This document shows, in pieces, positions 8,336 to 26,098 of a stretch of 64,000 bases of DNA. Location of the stretch: contig VMSW01000007.1 of the NCBI GenBank assembly GCA_013791955.1, positions 806,001 through 870,000 of the forward strand, in the 5' to 3' direction. How positions within the stretch are numbered: position 1 is the stretch's first letter; every line of letters begins with the position of its first letter. Position numbers and translations under genes: made by a program. This stretch comes from Propionicimonas sp. (GTDB lineage Bacteria; Actinomycetota; Actinomycetes; Propionibacteriales; Propionibacteriaceae). A model generated the notes under the pieces. The model ran no database searches. It was not told where the DNA came from and saw only the letters and a list, made by a program, of their open reading frames with translations.

Positions 8336-9447
8336 TAGACCGGCTTGGGCTGATAGGGGCACAGCGGGTCGGATTCCAGCGGGTCGCCGGTCCAGGCGAA
8401 GGCGCGGGCCCGGGAGCCGCCGCACCAGTTGCGGTACTCGCAAACGCCGCAACGTCCCTTGAACTGTTCAGGATCGCGCAGCGAACGCATCAACTCGGTG
8501 TTGCGATACAGCTCGACCAGCGAGGTGTCCTTGACGTTTCCGACCACCGTGGGCAGGAACCCGGACGGGCAGACGTCCCCGAGGTTGGAAATGAAGACGA
8601 TGCCGTTGCCATCGCGAATCCCAAACCCTCGAGACATCGGCCCGGCCTCGATTTCCGCCCAACTCTTGCCGGCCCGCAGCAGCGGGGCGCTCACCAGGCG
8701 GCGGTAGTGCATCGCCTCGGTCGTCTTGACCCGGAACGGCGACTCCCGGTTGATGGCGGCAGCCCACATCAACCACTTCTCGGCCTCACCGGGGGACAGT
8801 TCGACCAGCTCGCTGCCGCGGCCGATGGAGATCAGGAAGAACAGGCTCCACTGCATCAGCTTGTGCTGGCTAAGCACCTCATAGACCGCTGGCAGGTCGG
8901 GGGCGGTGGTCTCAGTAACCAGCGTGTTCACCTGCACCGCCAGACCAGCTTCAGCGGCGTGATCGAGGGCGACCAGCGTGGCGTCGAAGGTACCGGGCAC
9001 CATCCGAATGCCGTCGTGATACTCGGCATTGGAGGCGTCCAAAGACAGCGAGATGGCCTGGATGCCGATCTCCTTCATCCAAAACAGCTTTTCGCGGGTG
9101 AGTAGGGGAGTCACCGCCGGGGCCAGCGAAACCCCGATTCCGCGAGCCTGGGCCGCAGCCACCAACTCAGCCAAATCGGGCCGCTTTAACGGGTCGCCAC
9201 CAGTCATCACCAGGTGGGGCAGTGCCTCACCGTCGGTGGCGAAGCCAACAATGTCGTCGAGCACCGCGATCGCTTGCTCGGTGCTGAGTTCGCCAGGGGC
9301 AGCCTCAGGTTGGGCAGTGGCTCGGCAATGCCGACAGGAGAGCCCGCAGGCGTTGGTCAGCTCCCAATAGATGATCATCGGGGCCCGCTCGTAGGCCCAC
9401 AGTTCGTTGGGCTTGACCGAGCCGATACCGACGGAATGGGTGGTCAT
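8335..9447 (-). CDS. Radical SAM/SPASM protein, AhbD/NirJ-like (TIGR04053-like)
   Basis: 370-aa radical SAM enzyme. The 4Fe-4S/AdoMet motif is C-G-L-S-C-R-H-C (CxxxCxxC) near residue 34, followed by the M-T-G-G-D-P AdoMet-binding loop. The C-terminus has a SPASM-like auxiliary-cluster pattern: C-P-S-G-F, C-G-V-C-E-Y-R-N-W-C-G-G-S-R-A-R and a last D-P-L-C-P-Y. The I-G-R-G-S-E-L and G-G-S-R-A-R segments recall the TIGR04053 group near AhbD (heme synthase) and NirJ. The start codon follows the hemE stop directly (TGA-ATG) with an AGGAG site. Location implies a tetrapyrrole role; the reaction is unknown. Confidence 0.8.
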   Translation of the reverse strand: MTTHSVGIGSVKPNELWAYERAPMIIYWELTNACGLSCRHCRATAQPEAAPGELSTEQAIAVLDDIVGFATDGEALPHLVMTGGDPLKRPDLAELVAAAQARGIGVSLAPAVTPLLTREKLFWMKEIGIQAISLSLDASNAEYHDGIRMVPGTFDATLVALDHAAEAGLAVQVNTLVTETTAPDLPAVYEVLSQHKLMQWSLFFLISIGRGSELVELSPGEAEKWLMWAAAINRESPFRVKTTEAMHYRRLVSAPLLRAGKSWAEIEAGPMSRGFGIRDGNGIVFISNLGDVCPSGFLPTVVGNVKDTSLVELYRNTELMRSLRDPEQFKGRCGVCEYRNWCGGSRARAFAWTGDPLESDPLCPYQPKPV

Positions 9448-10533
9448 TCAGGACTCCTGGGGCGGCTTGGGTGCAATTGAATGGACGAGTTCGACCAGCG
9501 CAGTGAGCACCTCAGGGTCGGTATCGGGAGTAACGCCATGGCCGAGGTTGAAGACGTGGCCGGGAGCGAGATCGCCCTGCGCGCAAATCTCTCGGGTGGC
9601 GTCTTCGCGAGCCTGAGCCGGGGCGCTGAGCAGGGCGGGATCGAGATTGCCCTGCAAGGGCACGGTTCCACCAAGGCGGCGATTGGCCTCAGCCAGCGAA
9701 ATGTCGGCGGCCACCCCGACCACGTCCGCGCCAGCTGCGTAAAGATTGGTGAGCAGGTCGCCGGTGGCGGTGCCGAAGTGGACCCTCGGGACGCCCAGAT
9801 CGGCGATGCTGTCGAACACTGCGGTCGAGTGCGGTTGCACGGCCCGCTCGTACTCGGCGACGCTGAGCCGTCCGACCCAGGAGTCAAAGAGCTGGAGGGC
9901 GCTGGCGCCAGCCTCAGCTTGGGCCCGCAGGAAGGTGGTGGTCAGCCGGGCCACCCAGCCCAGCAGCCGGTTCCAGGTTTCGGGGTCCTCAGCCATCAGT
10001 GCCCGGGTCGCTGGCAGTTCCCGGTTCGGCCGTCCCTCAATTAGGTAGGACGCGAGCGTGAACGGCGCCCCGGCAAAACCGATCAGCGGGGTGTCGCCGA
10101 GTTCGGCCACGGTGATCCCGATCGCCTCGCGGATCGGGGCCAGCGCCGCCGGATCCAGCTCCGGCAGGGCGGCCACCTCGGCGGCGCTTCGCACTGGGCT
10201 GCCCATCACCGGTCCGACTCCGCCGACGATTTCGACCTCGATGCCAGCCAGTTTGAGCGGCACGACGATGTCGGAGAAGAAGATGCCAGCATCCACGTGG
10301 TGCCGACGAACTGGTTGCAGGGTGATTTCGGCCGCCATCGCTGGGTTCAGACACGAGCCGAGCATCGTGGTGCCCTCGCGCAGGGCCCGGTATTCCGGCA
10401 GCGAGCGGCCGGCTTGGCGCATGAACCAGACCGGACGCTGGGCCACGCTGCGTCCGGTGTAGGCCCTGATCAGGTCCGAATCAAGGGTGCGGCCCTGCAA
10501 CAGCGGGTGGGCGGCGGGAAGTCGAAAGGTCAT
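9448..10533 (-). CDS. hemE: Uroporphyrinogen III decarboxylase
   Basis: 361-aa cytosolic enzyme that decarboxylates the four acetate side chains of uroporphyrinogen III to give coproporphyrinogen III. The signature R-P-V-W-F-M-R-Q-A-G-R-S-L-P-E-Y-R holds the substrate-binding arginines; F-S-D-I-V-V-P contains the catalytic aspartate. Length is typical. Its ATG overlaps the hemA stop by 4 bp, and its TGA abuts the radical SAM start. Product feeds CgoX two genes downstream. Confidence 0.95.
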   Translation of the reverse strand: MTFRLPAAHPLLQGRTLDSDLIRAYTGRSVAQRPVWFMRQAGRSLPEYRALREGTTMLGSCLNPAMAAEITLQPVRRHHVDAGIFFSDIVVPLKLAGIEVEIVGGVGPVMGSPVRSAAEVAALPELDPAALAPIREAIGITVAELGDTPLIGFAGAPFTLASYLIEGRPNRELPATRALMAEDPETWNRLLGWVARLTTTFLRAQAEAGASALQLFDSWVGRLSVAEYERAVQPHSTAVFDSIADLGVPRVHFGTATGDLLTNLYAAGADVVGVAADISLAEANRRLGGTVPLQGNLDPALLSAPAQAREDATREICAQGDLAPGHVFNLGHGVTPDTDPEVLTALVELVHSIAPKPPQES

Positions 10534-11783
10534 GAGTGGGCCTCCACGTCGATACCGAAAAGGGTTTGCAGGGCGTGCTGGTAGTCATCCAGACCACCGG
10601 CGCGCGCCAGCTCCGCTGCCCGCAGGGACGGCGTGTGCAGCAGGGCATTTGAGACCCGGCGCAGCGATCGGGCGACGGCGGCTGAGGTGGCGGGGTCGTA
10701 GCGCCGAGCGGCCGCCTCAATCTCACGCTCGATGAACTGGCTCACATGCGAGCGCATGGCGGTGACTGCCGGAGTAGCGGCCCGTCCGGATTCCAGATGC
10801 TGGTAGGTGTCTACTCCGCGGGCGACGAGGTCCCGAGCGGCCAGCACTGCGGCGCTCTGTGAGGCTGGCGCGTGCGCACCAATTTCGTCCAGGTTGATCA
10901 GGTCGACCCCGATCAGGGCGGCCGCGTCATCGGAGACGTCACCGGAGAGGGACAGGTCGAGCACCGGCAACAGTGAGCTGGTTGAATCCCGGGCGCTGGC
11001 GAGCAGGTCAGCGGTCAGGATCGGGGTGGAGTGCTGATGCCCGCTGCAGGTGACTACCAGGTCGGCATCGGCCAGGGCAGAGATGAGTCCGTCGGACGGG
11101 ATTGCTTCGACCGGATGGCTGGCGGCGAACCGCTCAGCCCGGCCACTGCGGGAGTAGACGGCCAAGTCGGTGCAGCCGGAGCGCACCAGGCTCGCGGTGA
11201 CCACCCTGGCGTAGTTGCCGGTGCCGATCAGCAGCACCCGTCGTCCGGCGAGGCTGAAGTGCCGTTGTTCGACCAAAGCCAGGCCAACTGCGGCGATCGA
11301 GCGCCCGGCTGCCCCCAGATCGGTCTGGCTGCTGACCGCCTTGCCGGTAGTAAGCGCGGCGTGGAACAGCCGGCGCAGGCCGGGGGTGTTGTGGCATTCG
11401 GCGCTGGCAAGGGCGTCGCGTACCTGGCCAAGGATCTCCGCCTCGCCGACCACCATTGCGTCCAGTCCGGCGGCGACCTCAAGCAGGTGCTGCACGGCCA
11501 TCTGGCCGGCGTGCACTTCGAGTTCACTGGCCAAATCAGCGCGCTCGGGCGGCAAGGCCGCGCGGATCGCACCGAGCACGGCTTCGAGGGAGGGGTGAAA
11601 GAGCGGCGCGTCGAAGTAGAGCTCGTAGCGGTTACAGGTGCTGAGCAACACAAAACCCGACACGTCGGGGTGAGCTTCCAACGCTGAGGTGACCTCAGAC
11701 GCAGTGGCACTGAGAGCTGCCAGTTCGTCGAGGGACACAAGATGGTGACTAATACCTAAAGCGGCGATCGGCACGCGCAGCAT
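10530..11783 (-). CDS. hemA: Glutamyl-tRNA reductase
   Basis: 417-aa first enzyme of the C5 pathway: reduces glutamyl-tRNA(Glu) to glutamate-1-semialdehyde with NADPH. The nucleophile is Cys50 in L-L-S-T-C-N-R-Y-E, exactly where the family has it. The NADPH-binding loop is L-L-I-G-T-G-N-Y-A-R, and a C-terminal helical dimerisation region is present. The start ATG is preceded by AAGGGG five bases upstream, a clear ribosome-binding site. It heads the heme operon and is divergent from argC across a 74-bp region shared with the arginine promoter. Confidence 0.95.
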   Translation of the reverse strand: MLRVPIAALGISHHLVSLDELAALSATASEVTSALEAHPDVSGFVLLSTCNRYELYFDAPLFHPSLEAVLGAIRAALPPERADLASELEVHAGQMAVQHLLEVAAGLDAMVVGEAEILGQVRDALASAECHNTPGLRRLFHAALTTGKAVSSQTDLGAAGRSIAAVGLALVEQRHFSLAGRRVLLIGTGNYARVVTASLVRSGCTDLAVYSRSGRAERFAASHPVEAIPSDGLISALADADLVVTCSGHQHSTPILTADLLASARDSTSSLLPVLDLSLSGDVSDDAAALIGVDLINLDEIGAHAPASQSAAVLAARDLVARGVDTYQHLESGRAATPAVTAMRSHVSQFIEREIEAAARRYDPATSAAVARSLRRVSNALLHTPSLRAAELARAGGLDDYQHALQTLFGIDVEAHS

Positions 11784-11788
11784 CGTAA

Positions 11789-14036
<2,248 letters not shown>

Positions 14037-14040
<4 letters not shown>

Positions 14041-14930
14041 CTGAAGCGATCGACAAAGCGGCCATCCTGATTGAGGCGCTGCCCTGGCTGGAGCGCTACG
14101 TCGGCAAGACCATCGTGATCAAGTACGGCGGCAATGCGATGGTGGATGAGAAGCTCAAGGCCGCCTTCGCCACCGACATCGTCTTCTTGCGCACCGTCGG
14201 GGTGAAGCCCGTGGTGGTGCACGGCGGTGGCCCGCAGATCTCGGAGATGCTGAGTCGGCTCGGCATTGAGAGTGAGTTCCGCGGTGGGCTGCGGGTAACC
14301 ACGCCCGAAACCATGGACGTGGTGCGGATGGTGCTGATGGGTCAGGTGAATCGCGAACTGGTGGGCTTGATCAACTCCCACGGACCGTTGGCCGTCGGCT
14401 TCTCCGGGGAGGACGCCGGTCTGCTGACCGCCGAGCGCAAAGGGGTCGAGATCAACGGCCAGGAGGTCGACCTCGGCCTGGTCGGCGAGGTCACTGAGGT
14501 GCGTCCCGAAGCGGTCCTTGACCTGCTTGCCGCCGGACGGATCCCCGTGGTGGCCACTGTGGCCCCCGACGAAGATGGCTTGGTGCACAACGTCAACGCT
14601 GACACCGCAGCCGGTGCCTTGGCGGCAGCCCTGGGTGCGGAACGGTTGATCGTCCTGACTGATGTGGCGGGGCTGTATCGGGATTGGCCCAACTCCACCG
14701 ATGTCATCCGGCAGATCGCGGTGGACGATCTGGCTGCCATGCTGCCAACGCTGGCCTCAGGAATGATCCCCAAGATGGAGGCCTGTGTCGACGCCGTCCG
14801 GGCCGGGGTGCCAAAGGCCACCGTGATTGATGGACGCATTCCGCACTCATTGTTGTTGGAGGTCTTCACCGATGAGGGCATCGGCACGATGGTGCTGGGC
14901 CACTCGGCCCTTGGCGAGATGCTCCCGTGA
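14037..14930 (+). CDS. argB: Acetylglutamate kinase
   Basis: 297-aa amino acid kinase that phosphorylates N-acetylglutamate; usually the arginine-feedback step. N-terminal V-I-K-Y-G-G-N-A-M and V-H-G-G-G-P-Q-I-S form the nucleotide- and phosphate-binding loops, and [10 protein letters not shown] lies in the ATP site. The N-terminal helix before residue 25 fits the hexameric, arginine-sensitive form, but that is inference. It overlaps argJ and argD by 4 bp each. Confidence 0.95.
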
Positions 14931-16239
14931 ACCAGCCAGTCGAGGGCAAGTCGGCGGCCACCGACCCGAAGTTGGCTGTTGCCGACTCCAAGTTGGCTGT
15001 TGCCGACCCCAAGTTGGCTGAGCCTGTCGAAGCCTCAGCCCAGGCGGCCCTGCTCAGTCGCTATGACGGTGCGGTGATGAACACCTTTGGGGCGCCATCG
15101 CGGGTGTTCGTCCGCGGCGAAGGCGTGTACCTGTGGGACGCCGATGGCAACCGTTACCTCGATCTGCTTTCGGGGCTGGCCGTGAACGCCCTGGGCCATG
15201 CTCACCCGCAGGTGCTGGGGGCCATCTCGGCCCAGCTCTCGACGCTGGGTCATGTGTCGAACTTCTTCGCGACCCCGACCCAGATTGCCCTGGCCGAGCG
15301 GCTGGTCGGCTTCGTCACCGCGAACGCGCCTGGCACCCCGGGCCGGGTGTTCTTCACCAACTCCGGCACCGAGGCCAACGAGGCCGGCTTCAAGATCACC
15401 CGGATGACCGGACGTACGCGCCTGATCGCCATGGACGGTGCTTTCCATGGACGCAGCCTCGGCGCCTTGGCGCTGACAGCTAATCCGAAGTACCGCGAGC
15501 CTTTCGAGCCGCTGCCCGGCGAGGTTACCTTCGTGCCGTATGGCGATGTCGAGGCGCTGGCCGCTGCGGTTGACCACACGGTGGCCGCGGTGATCATCGA
15601 ACCCATCCAGGGGGAGAACGGGGTCATCGAACCCCCTGACGGCTTCTTGGCCAAAGCCCGCGAAATCACTGCCGCTGCTGGGGCGCTGCTCTGGCTGGAT
15701 GAGGTGCAGACTGGCCTCGGCCGATGCGGTGATTGGCTGGCCAGCACCTCCTCGGGAGTGACCGCAGACATCGTCACCTTTGCCAAAGGGCTGGGCAACG
15801 GCTTCCCGATCGGGGCCTGCGTGGCGACCGGGGCGGCAGCGTCCCTGCTCACCCCGGGGACCCATGGCAGCACCTTCGGCGGCAACCCGGTGGCCGCCGC
15901 AGCCGGGCTGGCCGTGCTGGCCATTATCGAGCGCGATGGCCTGCTGGCCCGCTCGGTCGTGGCGGGGGAGCACTTGGCCTCGGCGGTGATGGCGCTGAAC
16001 CACCCGCTGATCGCTGCCGTCCGCGGCCGCGGCCTGCTGCGCGGCATCGTCTTGACCAAGCCCATCGCGGCGAGCGTTGCTAGGGACGCCTTGGCGGCGG
16101 GTTTCGTGATCAATGCGCCTCGGCCAGAGGTGTTGCGGATCGCCCCGCCACTGATCGTTACCGACGCCCAGCTCGATGAGTTCGTCGCCGCCTTGCCGGG
16201 CCTACTCGAGCGGGCCGCCGATATTGAGGGGGGAGCGAA

Positions 16240-16243
<4 letters not shown>
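14927..16243 (+). CDS. argD: Acetylornithine aminotransferase with repeat-bearing N-terminal extension
   Basis: 438-aa class-III PLP aminotransferase. The PLP lysine is in [13 protein letters not shown] and the cofactor aspartate in L-D-E-V-Q-T-G. The catalytic domain starts only near residue 40 ([11 protein letters not shown]). The first ~40 residues contain three K-L-A units ([21 protein letters not shown]) encoded by 21-bp tandem repeats, and are probably not part of the ancestral enzyme. The start overlaps argB (GTGA/ATGA type), so the extension is likely translated unless an internal start is used. Confidence 0.93.
14968..15036 (+). repeat. 21-bp tandem repeat merging into a REP-like sequence
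   Basis: AAGTTGGCTGTTGCCGAC is present twice at a 21-base period, followed by a third partial copy AAGTTGGCTGAGCC. The third copy runs into GCTGAGCCTGTCGAAGCC, whose complement GGCTTCGACAGGCTCAGC matches the core of a palindromic element often scattered through actinobacterial genomes. The array is in frame inside argD. A related cluster is at 41618-41693. Confidence 0.7.
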
Positions 16244-18136
<1,893 letters not shown>

Positions 18137-18137
18137 A

Positions 18138-18647
18138 ATGAGCGTCCACCCGAGCGTTGCCTTTGTGCCGCTGGACGCCAACCTGGCTGAAGTGGCAGCC
18201 ACCTGGGTGAATTCGGCTGCCGATGTGGCGTTGTTCGCTGGCCCGAGCTTGTCCTGGCCACTGGTCTTTGAACAGATACTGGCGGTTGTTCATCAACAGC
18301 AGCGCAATGTTCAAGTACTGCTGGTCGATGGGCTGCCAGTGGCGATGGGCTCAGTGCAGCCGATGCCCTGCGCGGTGCGGATCGGTTGGGTGCTGGTTGA
18401 TCCACAGCGGCGTGGCCAGGGTTGGGGACGGGTGATCTTCACCCACCTGTTGGCTTTGGCGAGCAGCGACCCACATGCCGATCTGGTCACCCTTGGCGTC
18501 TACGAGCAAAACCTGGCCGCGCGCACCCTCTATCTAGGGCTGGGGTTCACCGATACCGACACCAGGAGGGTCCTGAGCGTCGACGGCACTGACTGGGTGA
18601 GCGTTGAGATGGAGTATCGCCCGACTGCGGGCCTGCCGGGTTCTTAA
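18138..18647 (+). CDS. GNAT family N-acetyltransferase
   Basis: 169-aa GCN5-related acetyltransferase. The acetyl-CoA pyrophosphate loop is R-R-G-Q-G-W-G in motif A, followed by the B-motif N-L-A-A-R-T-L-Y-L-G-L-G-F. The substrate is unknown. It follows the argH stop directly and may be the last gene of the arg transcript. Its TAA shares the palindrome TTAA (18644-18647) with the stop codon of the convergent gene. Confidence 0.85.
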   Translation: MSVHPSVAFVPLDANLAEVAATWVNSAADVALFAGPSLSWPLVFEQILAVVHQQQRNVQVLLVDGLPVAMGSVQPMPCAVRIGWVLVDPQRRGQGWGRVIFTHLLALASSDPHADLVTLGVYEQNLAARTLYLGLGFTDTDTRRVLSVDGTDWVSVEMEYRPTAGLPGS

Positions 18648-18970
18648 GCCGCATCGACGGCATCCCAGCGACCCTTGGTGCGGCGAAACACTCGCAGATC
18701 CCGCCATTGGGCCACCTGGCCTACGTGGGTCGCGAGCTGTCTGGCCGCCTGCCACGCGGTGGCGTCTTCGTTGGCGTTGTTCGACCACGGCACCACAAAG
18801 CGGACGGTCACCCGCGGCAGCCCGCCGCGGCGCAGCGGATCGACATCAACGAATCCGTCCTCAATGTGCCAACTGGTGGCGATACCGGCTTGGGCGGCGG
18901 CCAACACCTCGGCAGGGGAGCGGCCTCCGGTGACCCTGATCACGGCGAGGCTGGCCCGAAAGGAAGGCAT
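18644..18970 (-). CDS. Conserved-type hypothetical protein, 108 aa
   Basis: Small soluble protein with no family I can name. It starts M-P-S-F-R-A-S-L-A-V-I-R-V and ends W-R-D-L-R-V-F-R-R-T-K-G-R-W-D-A-V-D-A-A, with a central alternating hydrophobic pattern suggesting an alpha/beta fold. The start at 18970 is favoured because a TAGGTT -10 box lies 7 bases upstream, giving a leaderless transcript; an in-frame GTG at 18994 would extend it by 8 residues. It is divergent from tyrS. Function unknown. Confidence 0.65.
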   Translation of the reverse strand: MPSFRASLAVIRVTGGRSPAEVLAAAQAGIATSWHIEDGFVDVDPLRRGGLPRVTVRFVVPWSNNANEDATAWQAARQLATHVGQVAQWRDLRVFRRTKGRWDAVDAA

Positions 18971-18977
18971 GGCATCG

Positions 18978-18983
18978 AACCTA
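18978..18983 (-). promoter_or_regulatory. Candidate leaderless -10 box for the 108-aa gene
   Basis: On the minus strand TAGGTT stands 7 bases before the ATG at 18970 and no ribosome-binding site is present between them. It fits the TANNNT pattern seen before other genes in this window. Confidence 0.45.
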
Positions 18984-19031
18984 GCCGGTGCCACCGACAG
19001 CGTCGGTTCGGAGCTGACCGCTGGGCGCCAC

Positions 19032-19037
19032 TACGCT
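19032..19037 (+). promoter_or_regulatory. Candidate leaderless -10 box for tyrS
   Basis: TACGCT is followed after 8 bases by the tyrS GTG start. No Shine-Dalgarno sequence fits between box and start, so the transcript would begin at or within a base or two of the GTG. Confidence 0.5.
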
Positions 19038-19045
19038 TACCAAGC

Positions 19046-20317
19046 GTGAATGCCTTACTGGAAGAACTGACCTGGCGCGGGTTCGTCGCCCACTCCACCG
19101 ATCCGGACGCTCTCGCGGCCGCCCTGGACGCCGGTCAGGTGAAGTCCTACGTGGGGTTCGACCCGACTGCACCGAGCATTCACATGGGCAACCTGGTGCA
19201 ACTGATGCTGTCGCGTCGCCTTCAAGCCGCCGGGCATCGTCCCTTCCTTCTGGTCGGGGGGTCCACCGGGCTGATTGGCGACCCGAGGCAGACCAGCGAG
19301 CGCAACCTGAACCCCAAGGATCTGGTGCACGAGTGGGTCGAGCGGATTCGCGACCAAGTGAGCAAGTTCGTCGACTTCGACGGCCCAAACTCGGCCACGG
19401 TGGTCAACAACTATGACTGGACGGCCGAACTGAGCACGCTGGACTTCCTGCGCGACATCGGCAAGCACTTCAGCGTGAATCGGATGCTCGACCGCGAAGT
19501 CGTGAAGGCCCGTCTGGAGACTGGTATCTCCTACACCGAGTTCTCCTACATGCTGCTGCAGTCCCTGGACTTCCTTGAGCTGTACCGCCGACACGGCGTA
19601 ACCATGCAGACTGGCGGCTCCGATCAGTGGGGCAACCTGACCTCCGGAGTTGAACTGATCCGACGGGCCGACGGCGGCAAGGCCCACGCGTTGGCCACCC
19701 CGCTGTTGACCAAGGCCGACGGCACCAAGTTCGGCAAGACCGAGTCCGGCACGGTCTGGCTCGATCCGGCTATGACAAGTCCGTACGCGTTCCATCAGTT
19801 CTTCCTGAACGCCGAAGACGCGATGGCCGCCACCTACTTGCGGATCTTCTCCGAGCGGGGCCGAGAAGAGTTGGACGACTTGGTGCGGCAATCTGCCGAA
19901 GCTCCGCACCTCAGGATTGCGCAACGGGCGCTGGCCGATGACATCACTGACCTGGTTCATTCGCCAGCCGAACGCGTGGCGGCCACCCAAGCTGCCGCAG
20001 CGATCTTTGGCGGGGGAGAGCTAAGGGACCTGCCGGCCGCGGTGCTGAAGGCGGTCAATACCGAGCTCGGGGGCGTGGAACTAGCCATTGGTACCGATTT
20101 TCCGAGCGTTGTTGAGGTCATGGTCGCCGCCGGTGTGGTGCCCAGCAAGTCGGCTGGCAGACGGACGGTGGCCGAGGGCGGGGCGTACCTGAATAACGTC
20201 AAGGTGACCGATCCAGAGCAATTGGCCACGGCCGATGACCTGTTGGCGGAAAAGTTCTTGGTTGTTCGTCGGGGCCGAAAGACCGTTGGAGCGGTCGAAA
20301 TCACCCGTTTGGCCTAG
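19046..20317 (+). CDS. tyrS: Tyrosyl-tRNA synthetase
   Basis: 423-aa class-I aminoacyl-tRNA synthetase. The HIGH-type motif is P-S-I-H-M-G-N, the KMSKS-type motif is K-F-G-K-T, and G-S-D-Q-W-G-N contacts the tyrosine/tRNA site. A C-terminal S4 RNA-binding domain (K-S-A-G-R-R-T-V-A-E-G-G-A-Y-L-N-N) is present. I use the GTG at 19046: it sits right before the conserved N-terminus and after a -10 box, while the longer open frame to 18707 overlaps the opposing gene. The rRNA operon follows. Confidence 0.95.
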   Translation: MNALLEELTWRGFVAHSTDPDALAAALDAGQVKSYVGFDPTAPSIHMGNLVQLMLSRRLQAAGHRPFLLVGGSTGLIGDPRQTSERNLNPKDLVHEWVERIRDQVSKFVDFDGPNSATVVNNYDWTAELSTLDFLRDIGKHFSVNRMLDREVVKARLETGISYTEFSYMLLQSLDFLELYRRHGVTMQTGGSDQWGNLTSGVELIRRADGGKAHALATPLLTKADGTKFGKTESGTVWLDPAMTSPYAFHQFFLNAEDAMAATYLRIFSERGREELDDLVRQSAEAPHLRIAQRALADDITDLVHSPAERVAATQAAAAIFGGGELRDLPAAVLKAVNTELGGVELAIGTDFPSVVEVMVAAGVVPSKSAGRRTVAEGGAYLNNVKVTDPEQLATADDLLAEKFLVVRRGRKTVGAVEITRLA

Positions 20318-20350
20318 TCAGAGTGGGACACGCCCGGACTCCGGCCCGAT

Positions 20351-20379
20351 TTGACCCACCCACCCCAACCGCGTAATGT
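20351..20379 (+). promoter_or_regulatory. rRNA operon promoter P1
   Basis: TTGACC (20351-20356) and TAATGT (20374-20379) are spaced by exactly 17 bases, a good housekeeping promoter ~480 bases before the 16S gene. Confidence 0.65.
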
Positions 20380-20542
20380 TCATCGAGCGCTGCCGGTGAC
20401 ACGGACGAGACAGCAAGAAGCTGGAACGGACGGATCGGAGCGCCGAACCCAACCAAGACACCTTGGATGCGGTGTGTCTTCATGCCAGAAGCCACCAAGT
20501 CCAAGCCCTAGTCACGGCCAAGTTCGAGGGAAGAACCCCGGT

Positions 20543-20571
20543 TTGACAACGGGGTTCGGAACTACTAAAGT
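20543..20571 (+). promoter_or_regulatory. rRNA operon promoter P2
   Basis: A perfect TTGACA (20543-20548) is followed after 17 bases by TAAAGT (20566-20571). It is the best sigma-70 match in the region and lies ~265 bases upstream of mature 16S. Confidence 0.75.
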
Positions 20572-20835
20572 AAGTCGAGTTGCCCCAAGCGGCGGTGAAA
20601 GCCAAAGCGACGAGCGCACCCGAAACTTGAGAACTCAACAGCGTGCTTAAAAGTCAATGCACAATAATGCACTCTTCGGAGTGCGAACAAAACCCCGTAC
20701 CGGGGTGTGTGAAGCGAAAGCAGAACGCAATCCGGAACGGATTCCTTTGATTATTGATACAGACCAGCAATGGTCTGCGTCAGAATCAAACTAAAGTTGA
20801 CGGTAACTGGGCCTTAAAGCCCACACCGAAATTTT

Positions 20836-25771
<4,936 letters not shown>

Positions 25772-25799
25772 CTACAAAGATGCTACGCGTCCACTGTGC
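25772..25799 (+). other. 23S precursor processing stem, 3' arm
   Basis: CTACAAAGATGCT followed by ACGCGTCCACTGTGC pairs with 22648-22674 with one bulge. It forms the other half of the 23S processing stem. Confidence 0.8.
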
Positions 25800-25863
25800 G
25801 GTTCCCGAGTAACGGTCGGGAGCCTTCCTCAACGAGAGGATAGGCCCGCCACAACTCCATAGA

Positions 25864-25981
25864 GTTTCGGTGATCATGGCGAGAGGGAAACGCCCAGCTC
25901 CTTTCCGAACCTGGAAGCTAAGCCTCTCAGCGCCGATGGTACTGCAGGTGGGAACCTGTGGGAGAGTAGGACGTCGCCGGA
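25864..25981 (+). rRNA. rrf: 5S ribosomal RNA
   Basis: About 118 bases starting GTTTCGGTGATCATGGCGAG, with the central CGAACCTGGAAGCTAAG motif and the terminal GAGAGTAGGACGTCGCCGG. The two ends are complementary, as required for helix I. It follows 23S by ~90 bases. Confidence 0.95.
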
Positions 25982-25988
25982 CATACAT

Positions 25989-26022
25989 ACACCCCCGTGG
26001 AGCTTCGGCCCCACGGGGGTGT
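25989..26022 (+). terminator. rRNA operon terminator
   Basis: A 12-bp perfect stem (ACACCCCCGTGG with CCACGGGGGTGT) encloses a GC-TTCG-GC inner hairpin capped by a UUCG tetraloop. It starts 8 bases after 5S. The downstream tract (TGTAGTTT) is only weakly T-rich, normal for high-GC organisms. Confidence 0.85.
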
Positions 26023-26059
26023 TGTAGTTTCGGCCCCCAACGGGCCGGTGACACTGTTT

Positions 26060-26065
26060 TAAAAT
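26060..26065 (+). promoter_or_regulatory. Possible -10 box for the TPR repeat gene
   Basis: TAAAAT lies ~33 bases before the GTG start in a locally AT-richer patch after the rRNA terminator. I see no convincing -35 box at 16-18 bases. Confidence 0.3.
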
Positions 26066-26098
26066 GGCGCTACAAGCGCAGAAGGGCAGGATGGTGCG

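Larger units (their letters stand above)
20318..20835 (+). other. rRNA operon leader region
   Basis: This 518-base stretch has no protein gene. It holds two sigma-70-like promoters (20351-20379 and 20543-20571), a hairpin AAGACAC/GTGTCTT at 20455-20480 that could end tyrS transcription, and the transcribed 16S leader. The leader contains C-T-T-G-A-G-A-A-C-T-C-A-A-C-A-G (from ~20627), a sequence type common in actinobacterial rRNA leaders and echoed in the spacer at 22638, and a local hairpin AATCCG-gaa-CGGATT near 20730. Confidence 0.75.
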
